Source: Paeniroseomonas aquatica
Lineage (GTDB): Bacteria > Pseudomonadota > Alphaproteobacteria > Acetobacterales > Acetobacteraceae
Assembly (NCBI RefSeq): GCF_030409335.1
Contig: NZ_JAUFPN010000206.1
Span: forward strand, 88,512-152,511
Direction of reading: 5' to 3'
DNA: 64,000 nucleotides
Part shown: piece by piece, positions 34,588 through 42,376 of the stretch
How positions within the stretch are numbered: position 1 is the first letter of the stretch
Layout: every line of letters starts with the position of its first letter
Program-made: the position numbers and the translations under genes
Notes under the pieces: generated by a model
The model's database searches: none
The model's input: only the letters and a program-made list of their open reading frames with translations
What the model was told of the DNA's origin: nothing

Positions 34588-35628
34588 GTGCGGGATGGGG
34601 CCGGCGCGCCGGTGACGCCGCGCCCGCTGTCCCGGCGCGGCTGCGCCGCCGCCCTGCTGGCCCTGGCCGGCTGCACCCCCGTGGTCATGCCGGCGGGCCC
34701 CGCGCTGGCGCCGACCGCCATCGCCACCGATGCCTTCGTCATGCCGGACGGAGCCCGGCTGCCCTACCGGTCCTGGCTGCCGCCGGAGCGGCCGCGGGCC
34801 ATCATCCTCGCTATCCATGGGTTCGGTGATTACTCCCGCAACAGCCTCGACATCCCGGCGCCGCTCTTCCTCGCCCAGGGCATCGGCGTCTATGCCTATG
34901 ACCAGCGCGGCTTCGGCGCCGCCCCGAACCGTGGCTACTGGCCCGGCGCCGAGACCCTGGCGGCGGATGCCACGGCCGCCGCCCGGTCGCTGCGCGGCCG
35001 CCACCCCGGCATTCCGCTCATCCTGCTGGGCGAGAGCATGGGCGCCGCCGTGGCGCTGGTCGCCTCGGCCGCCGCCGAGCCGCCGCCGGTCGACGGATAC
35101 GTCCTGATGGCCCCCGGCATCCGCGGCCGCGCGACCATGAGCGACTTCAGCAAGCGGGTGCTCGAATTCGCCGCCCGCGCCATACCGGCGGTCGGCTTCT
35201 CCGGCTCGGCGCCGGGCTTCACCCCGACCGACAACGACGCGGCGATGCGGCGCTGGGCCGAGGATCCCCTGACCACCAAGAGCTTTCGCGTCGATGCGGT
35301 CTATGGCCTCATCAACCTGATGGACGCGGCCCTGGCCGCGGCGGCCGGCTTCCGGGGGAGGGTGCTCATCCTCTACGGCGGCCACGACCGGATCGTCCCG
35401 GCGGCGGCCATACGCGGCCTGCTCCAGGTCCTGCCGGCGACGGGGTCCCGGCACTTCGCCTTCTACCCGGAGGGCTACCACCTGCTGCTCCGGGACCAGC
35501 AACGCAGCTTGGTCGGCGCGGATATCGCGGCCTGGATCCTGGCGCCCGGCGCGGCCTTGCCGTCCGACGCCGAGGCCGCCGGCCAGCAATGGCTGCATGA
35601 AGCACCCGCTGCGGCGCGGACGCCATGA
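34588..35628 (+). CDS. Lipoprotein alpha/beta hydrolase (lysophospholipase/monoglyceride lipase-like)
   Basis: 346 residues from GTG 34588, with GGAGGTGA about 10 bases upstream; GTG 34612 is an alternative. N-terminus has SRRG, a short hydrophobic stretch and a lipobox LALAGC (Cys29), so it is likely an exported lipoprotein. Serine hydrolase: AIHGFGDYSRN (oxyanion loop), YDQRGFG, nucleophile elbow GESMGAA with S150, acid in GGHDRIVP (about D269), His in EGYHLLL (about H303). The pattern is Hydrolase_4/PldB-type, acting on lysolipids or monoglycerides. It lies just upstream of the deacetylase gene (3-base gap) at the edge of the polyene-type cluster; a role in lipid supply or turnover there is speculative. 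Confidence 0.82.
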   Translation: MRDGAGAPVTPRPLSRRGCAAALLALAGCTPVVMPAGPALAPTAIATDAFVMPDGARLPYRSWLPPERPRAIILAIHGFGDYSRNSLDIPAPLFLAQGIGVYAYDQRGFGAAPNRGYWPGAETLAADATAAARSLRGRHPGIPLILLGESMGAAVALVASAAAEPPPVDGYVLMAPGIRGRATMSDFSKRVLEFAARAIPAVGFSGSAPGFTPTDNDAAMRRWAEDPLTTKSFRVDAVYGLINLMDAALAAAAGFRGRVLILYGGHDRIVPAAAIRGLLQVLPATGSRHFAFYPEGYHLLLRDQQRSLVGADIAAWILAPGAALPSDAEAAGQQWLHEAPAAARTP

Positions 35629-35631
35629 CCG

Positions 35632-36564
35632 GTGCACCGGCCCGCCCTGGGGTGCCGTGCCCTGTCCGATGACCTGACCGACCGGCCCCGGCGCGGCCCG
35701 GGCCGCCTGTCGCCTGCCGCCCGCCTCGCCGCCCGCCTTGCCCCCCTGCGGGCCTGGTCGCCCGCGCCGGTGCCGCGCGCCTCGCTCTGGCTGCATGGCG
35801 TCGCCGCGCTCGGCATCGTGGCCGAGCCGCAGCACTGGCCGCAGATGCTGGCGGTCCTGGCCGGCAACCATGCCGTGCTCGGCGCGCTGATGCATCCCCG
35901 GAGCACCCAGCTCGGCCCGAATCTGGTCGCCCTGCCCGGCACCATGGGCAAGGCCGTCGCCCTGACCTTTGACGACGGCCCCGACCCGGAGGTGACTCCG
36001 CGCGTCCTCGACCTGCTCGACCGGCATGGTGCGACCGCGAGCTTCTTCGTGATCGGCCGCAAGGCCGCCCGCCACGGCGCCCTGCTGCGGGAGATCGGCC
36101 GGCGCGGCCATACGATCGAGAACCACAGCTACCACCACGCCAAGAGCTTCGCCTGCCGCGGCCCCTGGGCGCTGCGCCGGGAGGTCGTGCTGACCCAGCG
36201 GGCCGTCGCCGAAGCCACCGGCGTCGCGCCGCGGTTCTTCCGGGCGCCGATGGGGCTGCGGAGCCCCCTGCTGGACCCGGTCCTGGCGCTGGAGGGGCTG
36301 CAACTGGTGTCCTGGACCCGGCGTGGCTACGACGGGCGGGGCGACGATCCGGGACGGGTGCTGGACCGGCTGACCCGCGGCCTCGCCGCCCGCGACATCC
36401 TGCTGCTGCACGACGGCACCCCCGGCACCCGGCCGAGGGGCGAGGCCGCCGTGCTCGCGGTGCTGCCGCCGCTGCTCGCCCGCTGCGCCGCCGCCGGGCT
36501 CAGGGTCGGGTCACTGGCGCCGGTGGCGGCGCGGGCGTCCCCCGCCGCAGCCGCCGGGCGATGA
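35632..36564 (+). CDS. Polysaccharide deacetylase (NodB homology domain)
   Basis: 310 residues from GTG 35632, three bases after the preceding stop; no better in-frame start exists. A 105-residue N-terminal part with hydrophobic stretches (about 51-62 and 71-88) probably anchors it to the membrane. The NodB domain follows: ALTFDDGPD with catalytic base D114 and metal D115, HSYHH metal His (H165, H169), RAPMGLRSP (substrate Arg-Pro loop), and LLLHDGTPG with the catalytic His. Removes N- or O-acetyl groups from a sugar. The last 65 bases overlap the end of the convergent glycosyltransferase gene. Together with that GT2 it could modify a glycosylated lipid or pigment head group; inferred. Confidence 0.86.
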   Translation: MHRPALGCRALSDDLTDRPRRGPGRLSPAARLAARLAPLRAWSPAPVPRASLWLHGVAALGIVAEPQHWPQMLAVLAGNHAVLGALMHPRSTQLGPNLVALPGTMGKAVALTFDDGPDPEVTPRVLDLLDRHGATASFFVIGRKAARHGALLREIGRRGHTIENHSYHHAKSFACRGPWALRREVVLTQRAVAEATGVAPRFFRAPMGLRSPLLDPVLALEGLQLVSWTRRGYDGRGDDPGRVLDRLTRGLAARDILLLHDGTPGTRPRGEAAVLAVLPPLLARCAAAGLRVGSLAPVAARASPAAAAGR

Positions 36565-37300
36565 GCCAGGGCAGCCGCAGCAGCATGCCCAGCACCAGCC
36601 GGATGTGCATCCAGGTCAGCAGCGCATTGTCCCGGCCGTAGCGGAAATGCGAGACCCCGCCGTCCTCGGCCTTGAGGTAGCGGACCGGCGCCGGGATGTT
36701 GGCCAGCGGCAGGCCGGCCCAGGCCAGCCGGACCGCCGCCTCCGGATCGAAGTCGAAACGCCGCATCCGGCCGCCGCGCCGCATCACCCGCAGCAGCGGC
36801 GCGATCGGATAGACGCGGAAGCCGAAGAGCGAATCGCCGATGCCGGCGCCCAGGGTCTCGAGGTTCGCCCACCAATTGGAGATGCGCCGGCCGCGCACCC
36901 GCAGCTGCGGCGCCTCCGGCCCGAAGACCGGCCGCCCCAGTATCAGCGCCGCGGGGGCGGCGGCGGAGGCGGCCATGAAATGGCCGATGGCGGCGGCGGG
37001 ATGCTGGCCGTCGGCGTCCATGACCAGCGCATGGGTGAAGCCGGCCGCCGCGGCTTCCTGCAGCCCCGCCAGCACCGCGGCGCCCTTGCCGCCATTGGCC
37101 GGCAGCCGGATGAGGCGACACTCCGGGTCGTCCTGCACCGCGGCGCGCAGCAGCGCGTCGCTGCCGTCGGTGCTGCCGTCGATCACCACCCAGACCGGCG
37201 CCCAGGCCGCCCGGGCGGCGCGCACCGTCTCCGGCAGCAGCGGTCCGGTATTGTAGCTGGGTATCAGCACGAGCTGTCGCGCCCCGGGCGCCTCGGCCAT
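36500..37300 (-). CDS. GT2 family glycosyltransferase
   Basis: 266 residues from ATG 37300. GT-A fold: LIPSYNTGPLLPETVRAA at about 12-29, VIDGSTDGSDALL, GKGAAVLAGLQEAA, and MDADGQHP carrying the metal-binding Asp-x-Asp. A later block with GGRMRRFDFDPEAAVRLAWAG and a short hydrophobic stretch near the C-terminus (LVLGMLLRLPWLIA) suggests a membrane-proximal enzyme similar to polyprenyl/dolichol-phosphate sugar transferases. It starts on the last base of the PlsC stop, so both are coupled. GT2 plus acyltransferase pairs occur in aryl-polyene clusters, where they may build the lipid head group. The 3' end overlaps the deacetylase gene by 65 bases on the other strand. Confidence 0.85.
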   Translation of the reverse strand: MAEAPGARQLVLIPSYNTGPLLPETVRAARAAWAPVWVVIDGSTDGSDALLRAAVQDDPECRLIRLPANGGKGAAVLAGLQEAAAAGFTHALVMDADGQHPAAAIGHFMAASAAAPAALILGRPVFGPEAPQLRVRGRRISNWWANLETLGAGIGDSLFGFRVYPIAPLLRVMRRGGRMRRFDFDPEAAVRLAWAGLPLANIPAPVRYLKAEDGGVSHFRYGRDNALLTWMHIRLVLGMLLRLPWLIARRLRRGTPAPPPAPVTRP

Positions 37301-38151
37301 CAGGCGGCCCGGCCGGCGGAATGCCCCGGCCTTGGGGATGCGGCCGGGATGGCGAGCCAGGCGGCCGGCCGGCTGGCCGGCAGCTCGGCCCGGTAGTGCC
37401 GTTCCAGCCAAGCGACGCAGGCCTCCGGAGTCCCGCCGACGGCGAAGCGTTCGCCCAGCCGCACCCGGAAGACCAGCGGCAGCACCGGGCGGCGGAACAG
37501 CGGCCAGCCCTTCGCCAGATAGGGGCTGTCGGCCTCGATCAGCACCGCCTGCACCGGCGCGCCTGCCGCCTTCGCCATGACGGCGAAGCTGCGGTGGATG
37601 GGATCGACCGGCGGCGTCGCGGTGCGCGAGCCCTCGGGGAAGATCAGCAGCTGGTTGCCGGCGCGGACCGCCAGGGCGGCACGGCGGATCATCGGCAGCG
37701 GCGCGTCGTTCGGCATGTAGCCGGCCAGCCGGATGCCGCCGCCCAGCGCCCAGTTGTCCCATAGCGCCGCCTTGGTGATGCAGACCAGGCGCGGCAGCCG
37801 CGACAGGATCAGCACGGCATCCAGCATGGTCGGATGGTTCGGCGCGATGATGAGGCTGGGGTCGCGGCGGAGCACATCCAGCGCCCGCAGGTCCACCCGC
37901 AGCACGCCGGTGAAGCGCATCACCCCGATGAGCCAGCGGAAGCCGAGCATGATGGCATATTGCCCGAGCGGCTCGCCCAGACGTCGCGGCAGGATTCGGT
38001 GCAGCAGCGCGGCCAGCAGGCTCCAGCTGAGGCAGCTCACGCCCCAGACCAGCAGGCAGAAGTAGAAGGCGATTCGGTAGTAGCCCGCGGTCAGCCACCC
38101 CGGGGAAGGCGGCACGGCGGTTGCCTCGGGGCTGTGCATACGGGCAACCAT
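37300..38151 (-). CDS. 1-acyl-glycerol-phosphate acyltransferase-like (PlsC family)
   Basis: 283 residues from ATG 38151 (a second ATG four codons later is possible). One N-terminal membrane segment (about 27-50). Acyltransferase motifs: NHPTMLD at about 105-111 (H-x4-D catalytic box) and FPEGSR at about 172-177 (motif III). The C-terminal end is Pro/Ala-rich. Transfers an acyl group from acyl-ACP or acyl-CoA to a lipid or glycan hydroxyl at the membrane. It is divergent from the UbiE-like methyltransferase (67-base gap) and coupled to the GT2 gene. Likely contributes to anchoring the product of the neighbouring polyene-type pathway; inferred. Confidence 0.87.
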   Translation of the reverse strand: MVARMHSPEATAVPPSPGWLTAGYYRIAFYFCLLVWGVSCLSWSLLAALLHRILPRRLGEPLGQYAIMLGFRWLIGVMRFTGVLRVDLRALDVLRRDPSLIIAPNHPTMLDAVLILSRLPRLVCITKAALWDNWALGGGIRLAGYMPNDAPLPMIRRAALAVRAGNQLLIFPEGSRTATPPVDPIHRSFAVMAKAAGAPVQAVLIEADSPYLAKGWPLFRRPVLPLVFRVRLGERFAVGGTPEACVAWLERHYRAELPASRPAAWLAIPAASPRPGHSAGRAA

Positions 38152-38218
38152 CCTGGCGTGGTTGGGGATTCAGGCTAGCGGATGGTACCATGGGGGTCCA
38201 GGGAGAGGGGGGCTAGGC

Positions 38219-39025
38219 GTGCCGGCTGGGCAGGATTCCGAAGCATCCGGGGCCGCGGCGACGAAGGGCGGGGCAGGGGCGGCGGACGCCGAGGCCGCGC
38301 CGCCGCATGCGCCCCTGCTCGCCTACTATCCCACGCCCCAGGCGCATTCCGGCTTCGTCCGCGGCCTCTTCAACCGCACCGCCGGCTCCTACGACCGGAT
38401 CAACGCCGCCTTCGCGCTGGGCTCCGGCCCCTGGTACCGGCGGCGGGCGCTACGCCGGGCCGGGCTGCGCCCGGGAGCCCGGCTGCTCGACGTTGCGATC
38501 GGCACCGGACTGGTCGCACGGGAGGCGGCCGCGATCCTCGGCGACACCCGCGGCATGGTCGGCCTCGACCTGAGCGAGGGCATGCTGGCCGAGGCCCGGC
38601 GGTCGCTCGGCCTGCCGCTGGTGCAGGCCCGGGCAGAGGCTCTGCCCTTCCCCGACGCCAGCTTCGACTTCGTCAGCATGGGCTATGCGCTGCGCCACGT
38701 CGTCGACCTCGGCCAGCTCTTCGCCGGCTACCGCCGCGTGCTGCGGCCCGGCGGCCGGCTGCTTCTGCTGGAGATCGCGCCGCCCGAGAGCCGCCTGGGG
38801 CAGGGGCTGCTGAAGGCCTATCTCGGCGGCGCGGTGCCGTTGCTGAGCCGCCTGGCCGGCAGCGGCAGCGCCACGCTGATGCGCTACTACTGGGACACCA
38901 TCGCGGCCTGCGTGCCGCCGCCCGAGATCCTGCGGCAGCTCGAGAAGGCGGGCCTCTCCGAGGTCCGCTGCGACACCGACATCGGCATCATGCGCGCCTA
39001 TTCGGCCCGGCGGCCGCCGGCCTAG
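38219..39025 (+). CDS. UbiE/MenG-like SAM-dependent methyltransferase
   Basis: 268 residues. GTG 38219 is preferred because a G-rich site (GAGGGG) is well spaced; an upstream TTG (38162) would add a poor N-terminus. Class I fold: LLDVAIGTGLVARE (motif I, about 95-108), VGLDLSEGMLAEARR (motif II), FDFVSMGYALRHVVDLGQLFAGYRRVLRPGGRLLLLEIAPPES (motifs IV-VI and post-II), and MRYYWDTIAACVPP as in UbiE. The 30-residue Ala/Gly-rich N-terminus is unusual. It is coupled by a 22-base gap to a second methyltransferase. In this context it could methylate the aryl head group of the polyene, or be an ordinary quinone methyltransferase paralogue. Confidence 0.82.
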   Translation: MPAGQDSEASGAAATKGGAGAADAEAAPPHAPLLAYYPTPQAHSGFVRGLFNRTAGSYDRINAAFALGSGPWYRRRALRRAGLRPGARLLDVAIGTGLVAREAAAILGDTRGMVGLDLSEGMLAEARRSLGLPLVQARAEALPFPDASFDFVSMGYALRHVVDLGQLFAGYRRVLRPGGRLLLLEIAPPESRLGQGLLKAYLGGAVPLLSRLAGSGSATLMRYYWDTIAACVPPPEILRQLEKAGLSEVRCDTDIGIMRAYSARRPPA

Positions 39026-39047
39026 CACATCGAGGGGAGGGGCCTGC

Positions 39048-39731
39048 ATGCCCGCCGCCGTCACCGCCGCGCCGCCCGGCCTGTGGGGGCTGACCCGGAA
39101 GGTCGCCGCCCGCTATGCCGGCGCCTCGCATTTCTCGCGCAATTTCGTCCGCGGCAAGCTGCTGACCGATCCCGCCACCCCGGCCGTCCTGCGGCTCGCG
39201 GCGGCCCGCGGCGGCTTCGGCTCGATCACCGACCTCGGCTGCGGCCGCGGCCAGGTCGGGATGTCGCTGCTCACCGCCGGGCTGGCGACGCGGCTGCAGG
39301 GGCTGGACCTCGATCCCGGCAAGATCGCCGACGCCACCCAGGCCGCCGTCGGACTGCCCGCCAGCTTCGCCGTCGCCGACCTCACCGCGGCGGCGGTGCC
39401 AGCGGCCGATACCGTCCTCATTTTCGACGTGCTGCTGCAGCTCCCGGCCGAGGCGCAGCAGCGCCTGCTGGTGCGGATGGCGGCGGCGGCACGGCGGCGC
39501 ATCGTGATCCGTGCCTTCGACCCGGCCCGTGGCTGGCGCAGCGGCATCGGTATCGCCATGGAACGCCTGGGCTGCGCGGTCCGCAGGGACGGCTCCGACT
39601 TCCGGCCGCTGCCGTTGAAGGAGTTGGGCGCGCCGCTGGTGGCGGCCGGCTTCGTCCTGTCCGTCACGCCCTGCTGGGGCTGGACGCCGCTGCCCAACGT
39701 CATGCTGCTGGCCGAGCGGGACGAGCCCTGA
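39048..39731 (+). CDS. SAM-dependent methyltransferase, class I
   Basis: 227 residues from ATG 39048, with GAGGGGAGGGG upstream. Motif I ITDLGCGRGQVG (about 60-71), LQGLDLDPGKIADA (motif II), then TVLIFDVLLQLPAEAQQRLLVRMAAAARRRIVIRAFD. The C-terminal half includes GWTPLPNVMLLAE. It lacks substrate-specific signatures. The domain order and position next to the polyene operon fit an O-methyltransferase for the aryl head group (ApeB-like role), but this is contextual. Confidence 0.8.
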   Translation: MPAAVTAAPPGLWGLTRKVAARYAGASHFSRNFVRGKLLTDPATPAVLRLAAARGGFGSITDLGCGRGQVGMSLLTAGLATRLQGLDLDPGKIADATQAAVGLPASFAVADLTAAAVPAADTVLIFDVLLQLPAEAQQRLLVRMAAAARRRIVIRAFDPARGWRSGIGIAMERLGCAVRRDGSDFRPLPLKELGAPLVAAGFVLSVTPCWGWTPLPNVMLLAERDEP

Positions 39732-39766
39732 GAGCGCCGCGGTCGCCCGCCCGGCTGGCGGCGCTC
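39732..39766 (+). terminator. Hairpin after the methyltransferase pair
   Basis: A 9-bp perfect stem (39732-39740 with 39758-39766) and 17-base loop directly after the methyltransferase stop; only a weak T-rich tail follows. Probable terminator separating this unit from the ACP operon. Confidence 0.45.
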
Positions 39767-39835
39767 CGGTGTCGCTTTCCTGCCGCAATGCTATGCGCGA
39801 ATAGGCTGCGGTGCCTTTCGATTGAATGGCTTAGC

Positions 39836-39865
39836 TTGCCGAGCGATCCGGCGCTCTGCTAATCA
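39836..39865 (+). promoter_or_regulatory. Candidate promoter for the polyene operon
   Basis: TTGCCG (39836-39841), 18 bases, TAATCA (39860-39865), in a visibly AT-richer gap before the ACP gene. Plausible sigma-70 type; not more than that. Confidence 0.35.
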
Positions 39866-39922
39866 GCCGGGCACGGGATGAGTGGCCGTGACACGCAAGA
39901 CAGTTTGCCCGGAGGGAAAGTG

Positions 39923-40237
39923 ATGTCAACCGGGAGTTTCACAGCGCCGGCAGGAACTATCGGTCCTGTGGTTCATCCCGACACCGGGCTCGAGCAGGAC
40001 CTGGCGAGGCTCATCGTCGCTTCGCTCTCGCTCGAGACCACGGCCGAGGAGATCGTGCCCGAGGCGCCGCTGTTCGGCGAAGGGCTGGGGCTCGATTCCA
40101 TCGATGCCCTCGAATTGTCGCTTGCCATCGCCAAGGCCTACGGCGTGCAGCTGCGCTCGGACGACGAGCGCAACCACCGCATCTTCGCCTCGCTCCGCAG
40201 CCTTGCCGGCCATATCGCCCAGCACCGGGCGCGGTAA
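39923..40237 (+). CDS. Acyl carrier protein
   Basis: 104 residues. ATG 39923 has GGAGGGAAAG about 5 bases upstream; 15 more codons are open before it. Four-helix carrier fold with the phosphopantetheine attachment Ser in GLDSIDALELS (S59). The 20-residue N-terminal extension is longer than in AcpP. First gene of a 13-kb operon whose members overlap or nearly touch. In aryl-polyene systems the carrier holds the aryl starter and the growing polyene. E. coli has two carriers in the cluster (ApeE and ApeF types); only this one is here. Confidence 0.93.
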   Translation: MSTGSFTAPAGTIGPVVHPDTGLEQDLARLIVASLSLETTAEEIVPEAPLFGEGLGLDSIDALELSLAIAKAYGVQLRSDDERNHRIFASLRSLAGHIAQHRAR

Positions 40238-40240
40238 GCG

Positions 40241-40741
40241 ATGGCCCTGCCGGTTGCGCGTACCGCCGCCATGGCCAGCCTCTGGCCGGGCGTGTGGCTG
40301 GTCGCCCTCGGCCTCGAATTCGCAGTTGGCGGCCTGGCGACCTGGCTCGCCGGGCAACATGGGCCGGCCCTCCTCGGCACCGCCGCCAACCTCCTGGTCG
40401 CCTGGCGCTTCGCCGCCACGCTGCGGCCGGGCGCGGTGCCGCTGATCACCCGCTATGCCCGACACGACCCGGCCGGACTGCCGCCGCGGGCCGAGCGCTA
40501 TACCCGCCGGCTGACCGCCGCCTGGGCCATCCTGCTCGGCCTCTTCGCCCTGGCGCATGCGGCGGCGACGGCCGGCCTGTGGCCGCTGCCGGCGGTTTCC
40601 CTGACGGAGGCCGTCCTGTGCACCGCCGGCTTCCTCGCCGAGCATCTCCTGCGCAGCCGGCTCTTCCCCGAGCTGGGCCGGGCCACCCCCTGGCGCACCT
40701 TCGGCGCGATCCGCGCGGCCGGGGCACGCCATGCCGGTTGA
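40241..40741 (+). CDS. COG4648-type membrane protein of aryl-polyene clusters (ApeG-like)
   Basis: 166 residues with four hydrophobic segments. Diagnostic block: FAATLRPGAVPLITRYAR (about 56-73) then ERYTRRLTAAWAILLGLFALAHAA (about 86-109), matching the COG4648 pattern 'F..tLr.G..PLItr...Yt...W'. Function in the family is not settled; it is nearly always found next to the polyene carrier protein and ligase, and may help membrane-association of the synthase. Begins three bases after the ACP stop and overlaps the AMP-ligase gene by 11 bases. This is one of the strongest markers that the operon is of the aryl-polyene type. Confidence 0.85.
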   Translation: MALPVARTAAMASLWPGVWLVALGLEFAVGGLATWLAGQHGPALLGTAANLLVAWRFAATLRPGAVPLITRYARHDPAGLPPRAERYTRRLTAAWAILLGLFALAHAAATAGLWPLPAVSLTEAVLCTAGFLAEHLLRSRLFPELGRATPWRTFGAIRAAGARHAG

Positions 40742-42077
40742 GGGTCTGGCCGCGGACACGCCCGGGCTGGCGCTGACCACCCGGGATGCGGCCGAGATCA
40801 TCTGCCATCGTGCCGGCGGCCCGGTCAGCGTCGGCCGCTTCCTGGCCGAGGCCGCGGCGCTGGCCGCCGCGCTTCCGGCCGATGGGCATGCGCTGAACCT
40901 CTGCGCCGACCGCTACGCGGCGCTGCTCGGGTTCGCCGCGGCGCTGCTGCGCGGCCACCCGACCCTGCTCGGCGCCCGCTCCGGCGGCGGGTTCCTCGCC
41001 ATGGCGGCGGCGCGCTACCCCGGCGCCTACCTGCTGGCCGACGAGCCGGGGGCCGCGGCGCCGCTGCCGGTCTTCCGGGTCGACGCGCCGCGGGCCCTGC
41101 GGCCCGCCGCGGCACCGCCCCCCATTCCGGCGGAGCGGGTCGTCGCCATCGGCTTCACCTCCGGCTCCACCGGCACGCCGACCGCGCATGCCAAGCCCTG
41201 GGGCGCGCTGGTCGCGGCTGCGGCGGCGGCGGCGGCGCGCTTCGGGCTGCGGCCCGGGGACGGGCCGCCGACCAGCATCGTCGCCACCGTGCCGCCGCAG
41301 CACATGTACGGCTTCGAGACCACGATGATGCTGCCGCTGCGGGCCGCGGTGGCAATCCACGCCGGCGCCAGCTTCTACCCCTCGGAGGTGCAGGAGGCCC
41401 TGGCCGCGGTGCCGCCCCGCCGCCTGCTGATCACCACGCCGCTGCATCTCCGGGTGCTGCTGGCCGATGGCCGCCGCCCGCCGGCGCTCTCCGCGGTGAT
41501 CTCCGCCACCGCGCCGCTGGCGCCGGAAATGGCGATGGCGGTGGAGCGCGACTGGGCGGCACCGATGCTCGAGATCTACGGCGCCACCGAGGCCGGCTCC
41601 GTCGCCAGCCGCCGCACCGCGCGGGAGGAGGGCTGGCTGCCCTATGCCGGCACCACGGTGCGGGACGGCGTGGCGGAGGTGCCGGGGCTCGGCGCCGTCC
41701 CTCTGGCCGATGCGGTGGAACCCCTGGCGGATGGCCGCTTCCGCCTGCTGGGGCGGCTCGCGGATGTGGTGAAGCTCGGCGGCAAGCGCGCTTCGCTCGC
41801 CGAGCTGAACCGGGTGCTCGCCGGGGTGCCGGGGGTGGAGGACGGGGTCTTCCTCGCGCCCGGCGACATGGAGAACAACCCGGCGGCGCGGCTCAGCGCC
41901 CTGGTGGTCGCCCCCGGCCGCACCGCGGCGCAGATCATGGATGGGCTGCGCGGCCTGATCGACCCGGCCTTCCTGCCGCGCCGGCTGGCGATGGTGGCGG
42001 CGCTGCCGCGCGATTCCGTCGGCAAGCTGCCGCGCCAGGCCCTGGCCGGCCTGCTGCCCGGGGCGGAGGAGGCCTGA
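40731..42077 (+). CDS. AMP-dependent aryl/acyl-ACP ligase (ApeH-like)
   Basis: 448 residues from ATG 40731. Adenylate-forming enzyme that activates an (aryl) carboxylic acid, probably loading it onto the ACP. P-loop TSGSTGTPT at about 143-151, aromatic-acid pocket segment VATVPPQHMYGFETTMMLPL, A5 motif YGATEAGS, and a short C-terminal domain ending RDSVGKLPRQAL with the catalytic Lys. About 80-100 residues shorter than typical acyl-CoA synthetases, as ApeH proteins are. Overlaps both neighbours. The aryl acid itself must come from elsewhere, since no aromatic ammonia-lyase is in the window. Confidence 0.86.
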   Translation: MPVEGLAADTPGLALTTRDAAEIICHRAGGPVSVGRFLAEAAALAAALPADGHALNLCADRYAALLGFAAALLRGHPTLLGARSGGGFLAMAAARYPGAYLLADEPGAAAPLPVFRVDAPRALRPAAAPPPIPAERVVAIGFTSGSTGTPTAHAKPWGALVAAAAAAAARFGLRPGDGPPTSIVATVPPQHMYGFETTMMLPLRAAVAIHAGASFYPSEVQEALAAVPPRRLLITTPLHLRVLLADGRRPPALSAVISATAPLAPEMAMAVERDWAAPMLEIYGATEAGSVASRRTAREEGWLPYAGTTVRDGVAEVPGLGAVPLADAVEPLADGRFRLLGRLADVVKLGGKRASLAELNRVLAGVPGVEDGVFLAPGDMENNPAARLSALVVAPGRTAAQIMDGLRGLIDPAFLPRRLAMVAALPRDSVGKLPRQALAGLLPGAEEA

Positions 42078-42376
42078 TGCAGTCGAGCTTCACCATTCCC
42101 GCCGACCACCCGTCCCTGTCCGGGCACTTCCCCGGCCGGCCGATCGTCCCCGGCGTGCTGCTGCTGGATGCGGTGCTGCAGGCGGTGGCCGCTGCCGCGC
42201 CGGAGCGTGGCGCCCCGGCCAAGTTGATCCGGGCGAAATTCCCCGCCCGGGTCGCGCCCGGCGCCGCGGTCGCGGTCACCCTGGCGCCCCGTGGCGACGA
42301 CCGGCTCGGCTTCACCTGCCGCTGCGGCGACACCATCGTCCTGCTCGGGGAATTCGGATGGCCGGCGCCAGCGTGA
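42077..42376 (+). CDS. Hotdog-fold 3-hydroxyacyl-ACP dehydratase (ApeI/FabZ-like)
   Basis: 99 residues. The start overlaps the ligase stop by one base (TGATG). FabA/FabZ signature HPSLSGHFPGRPIVPGVLLLDAVLQAV with catalytic His17. Shorter than FabZ (about 150), as ApeI proteins are. Dehydrates the hydroxyacyl-ACP to the enoyl form, so each elongation cycle keeps a double bond. It overlaps the acyltransferase gene by 19 bases. Confidence 0.86.
   Translation: MQSSFTIPADHPSLSGHFPGRPIVPGVLLLDAVLQAVAAAAPERGAPAKLIRAKFPARVAPGAAVAVTLAPRGDDRLGFTCRCGDTIVLLGEFGWPAPA

Noticed and set aside
33793..36411. 872-codon minus-strand frame opposite argC, carbonic anhydrase, hydrolase and deacetylase
   Set aside because: Mirror frame with Gln/Arg/Gly-rich repeats and no fold; all four plus-strand genes have catalytic motifs.
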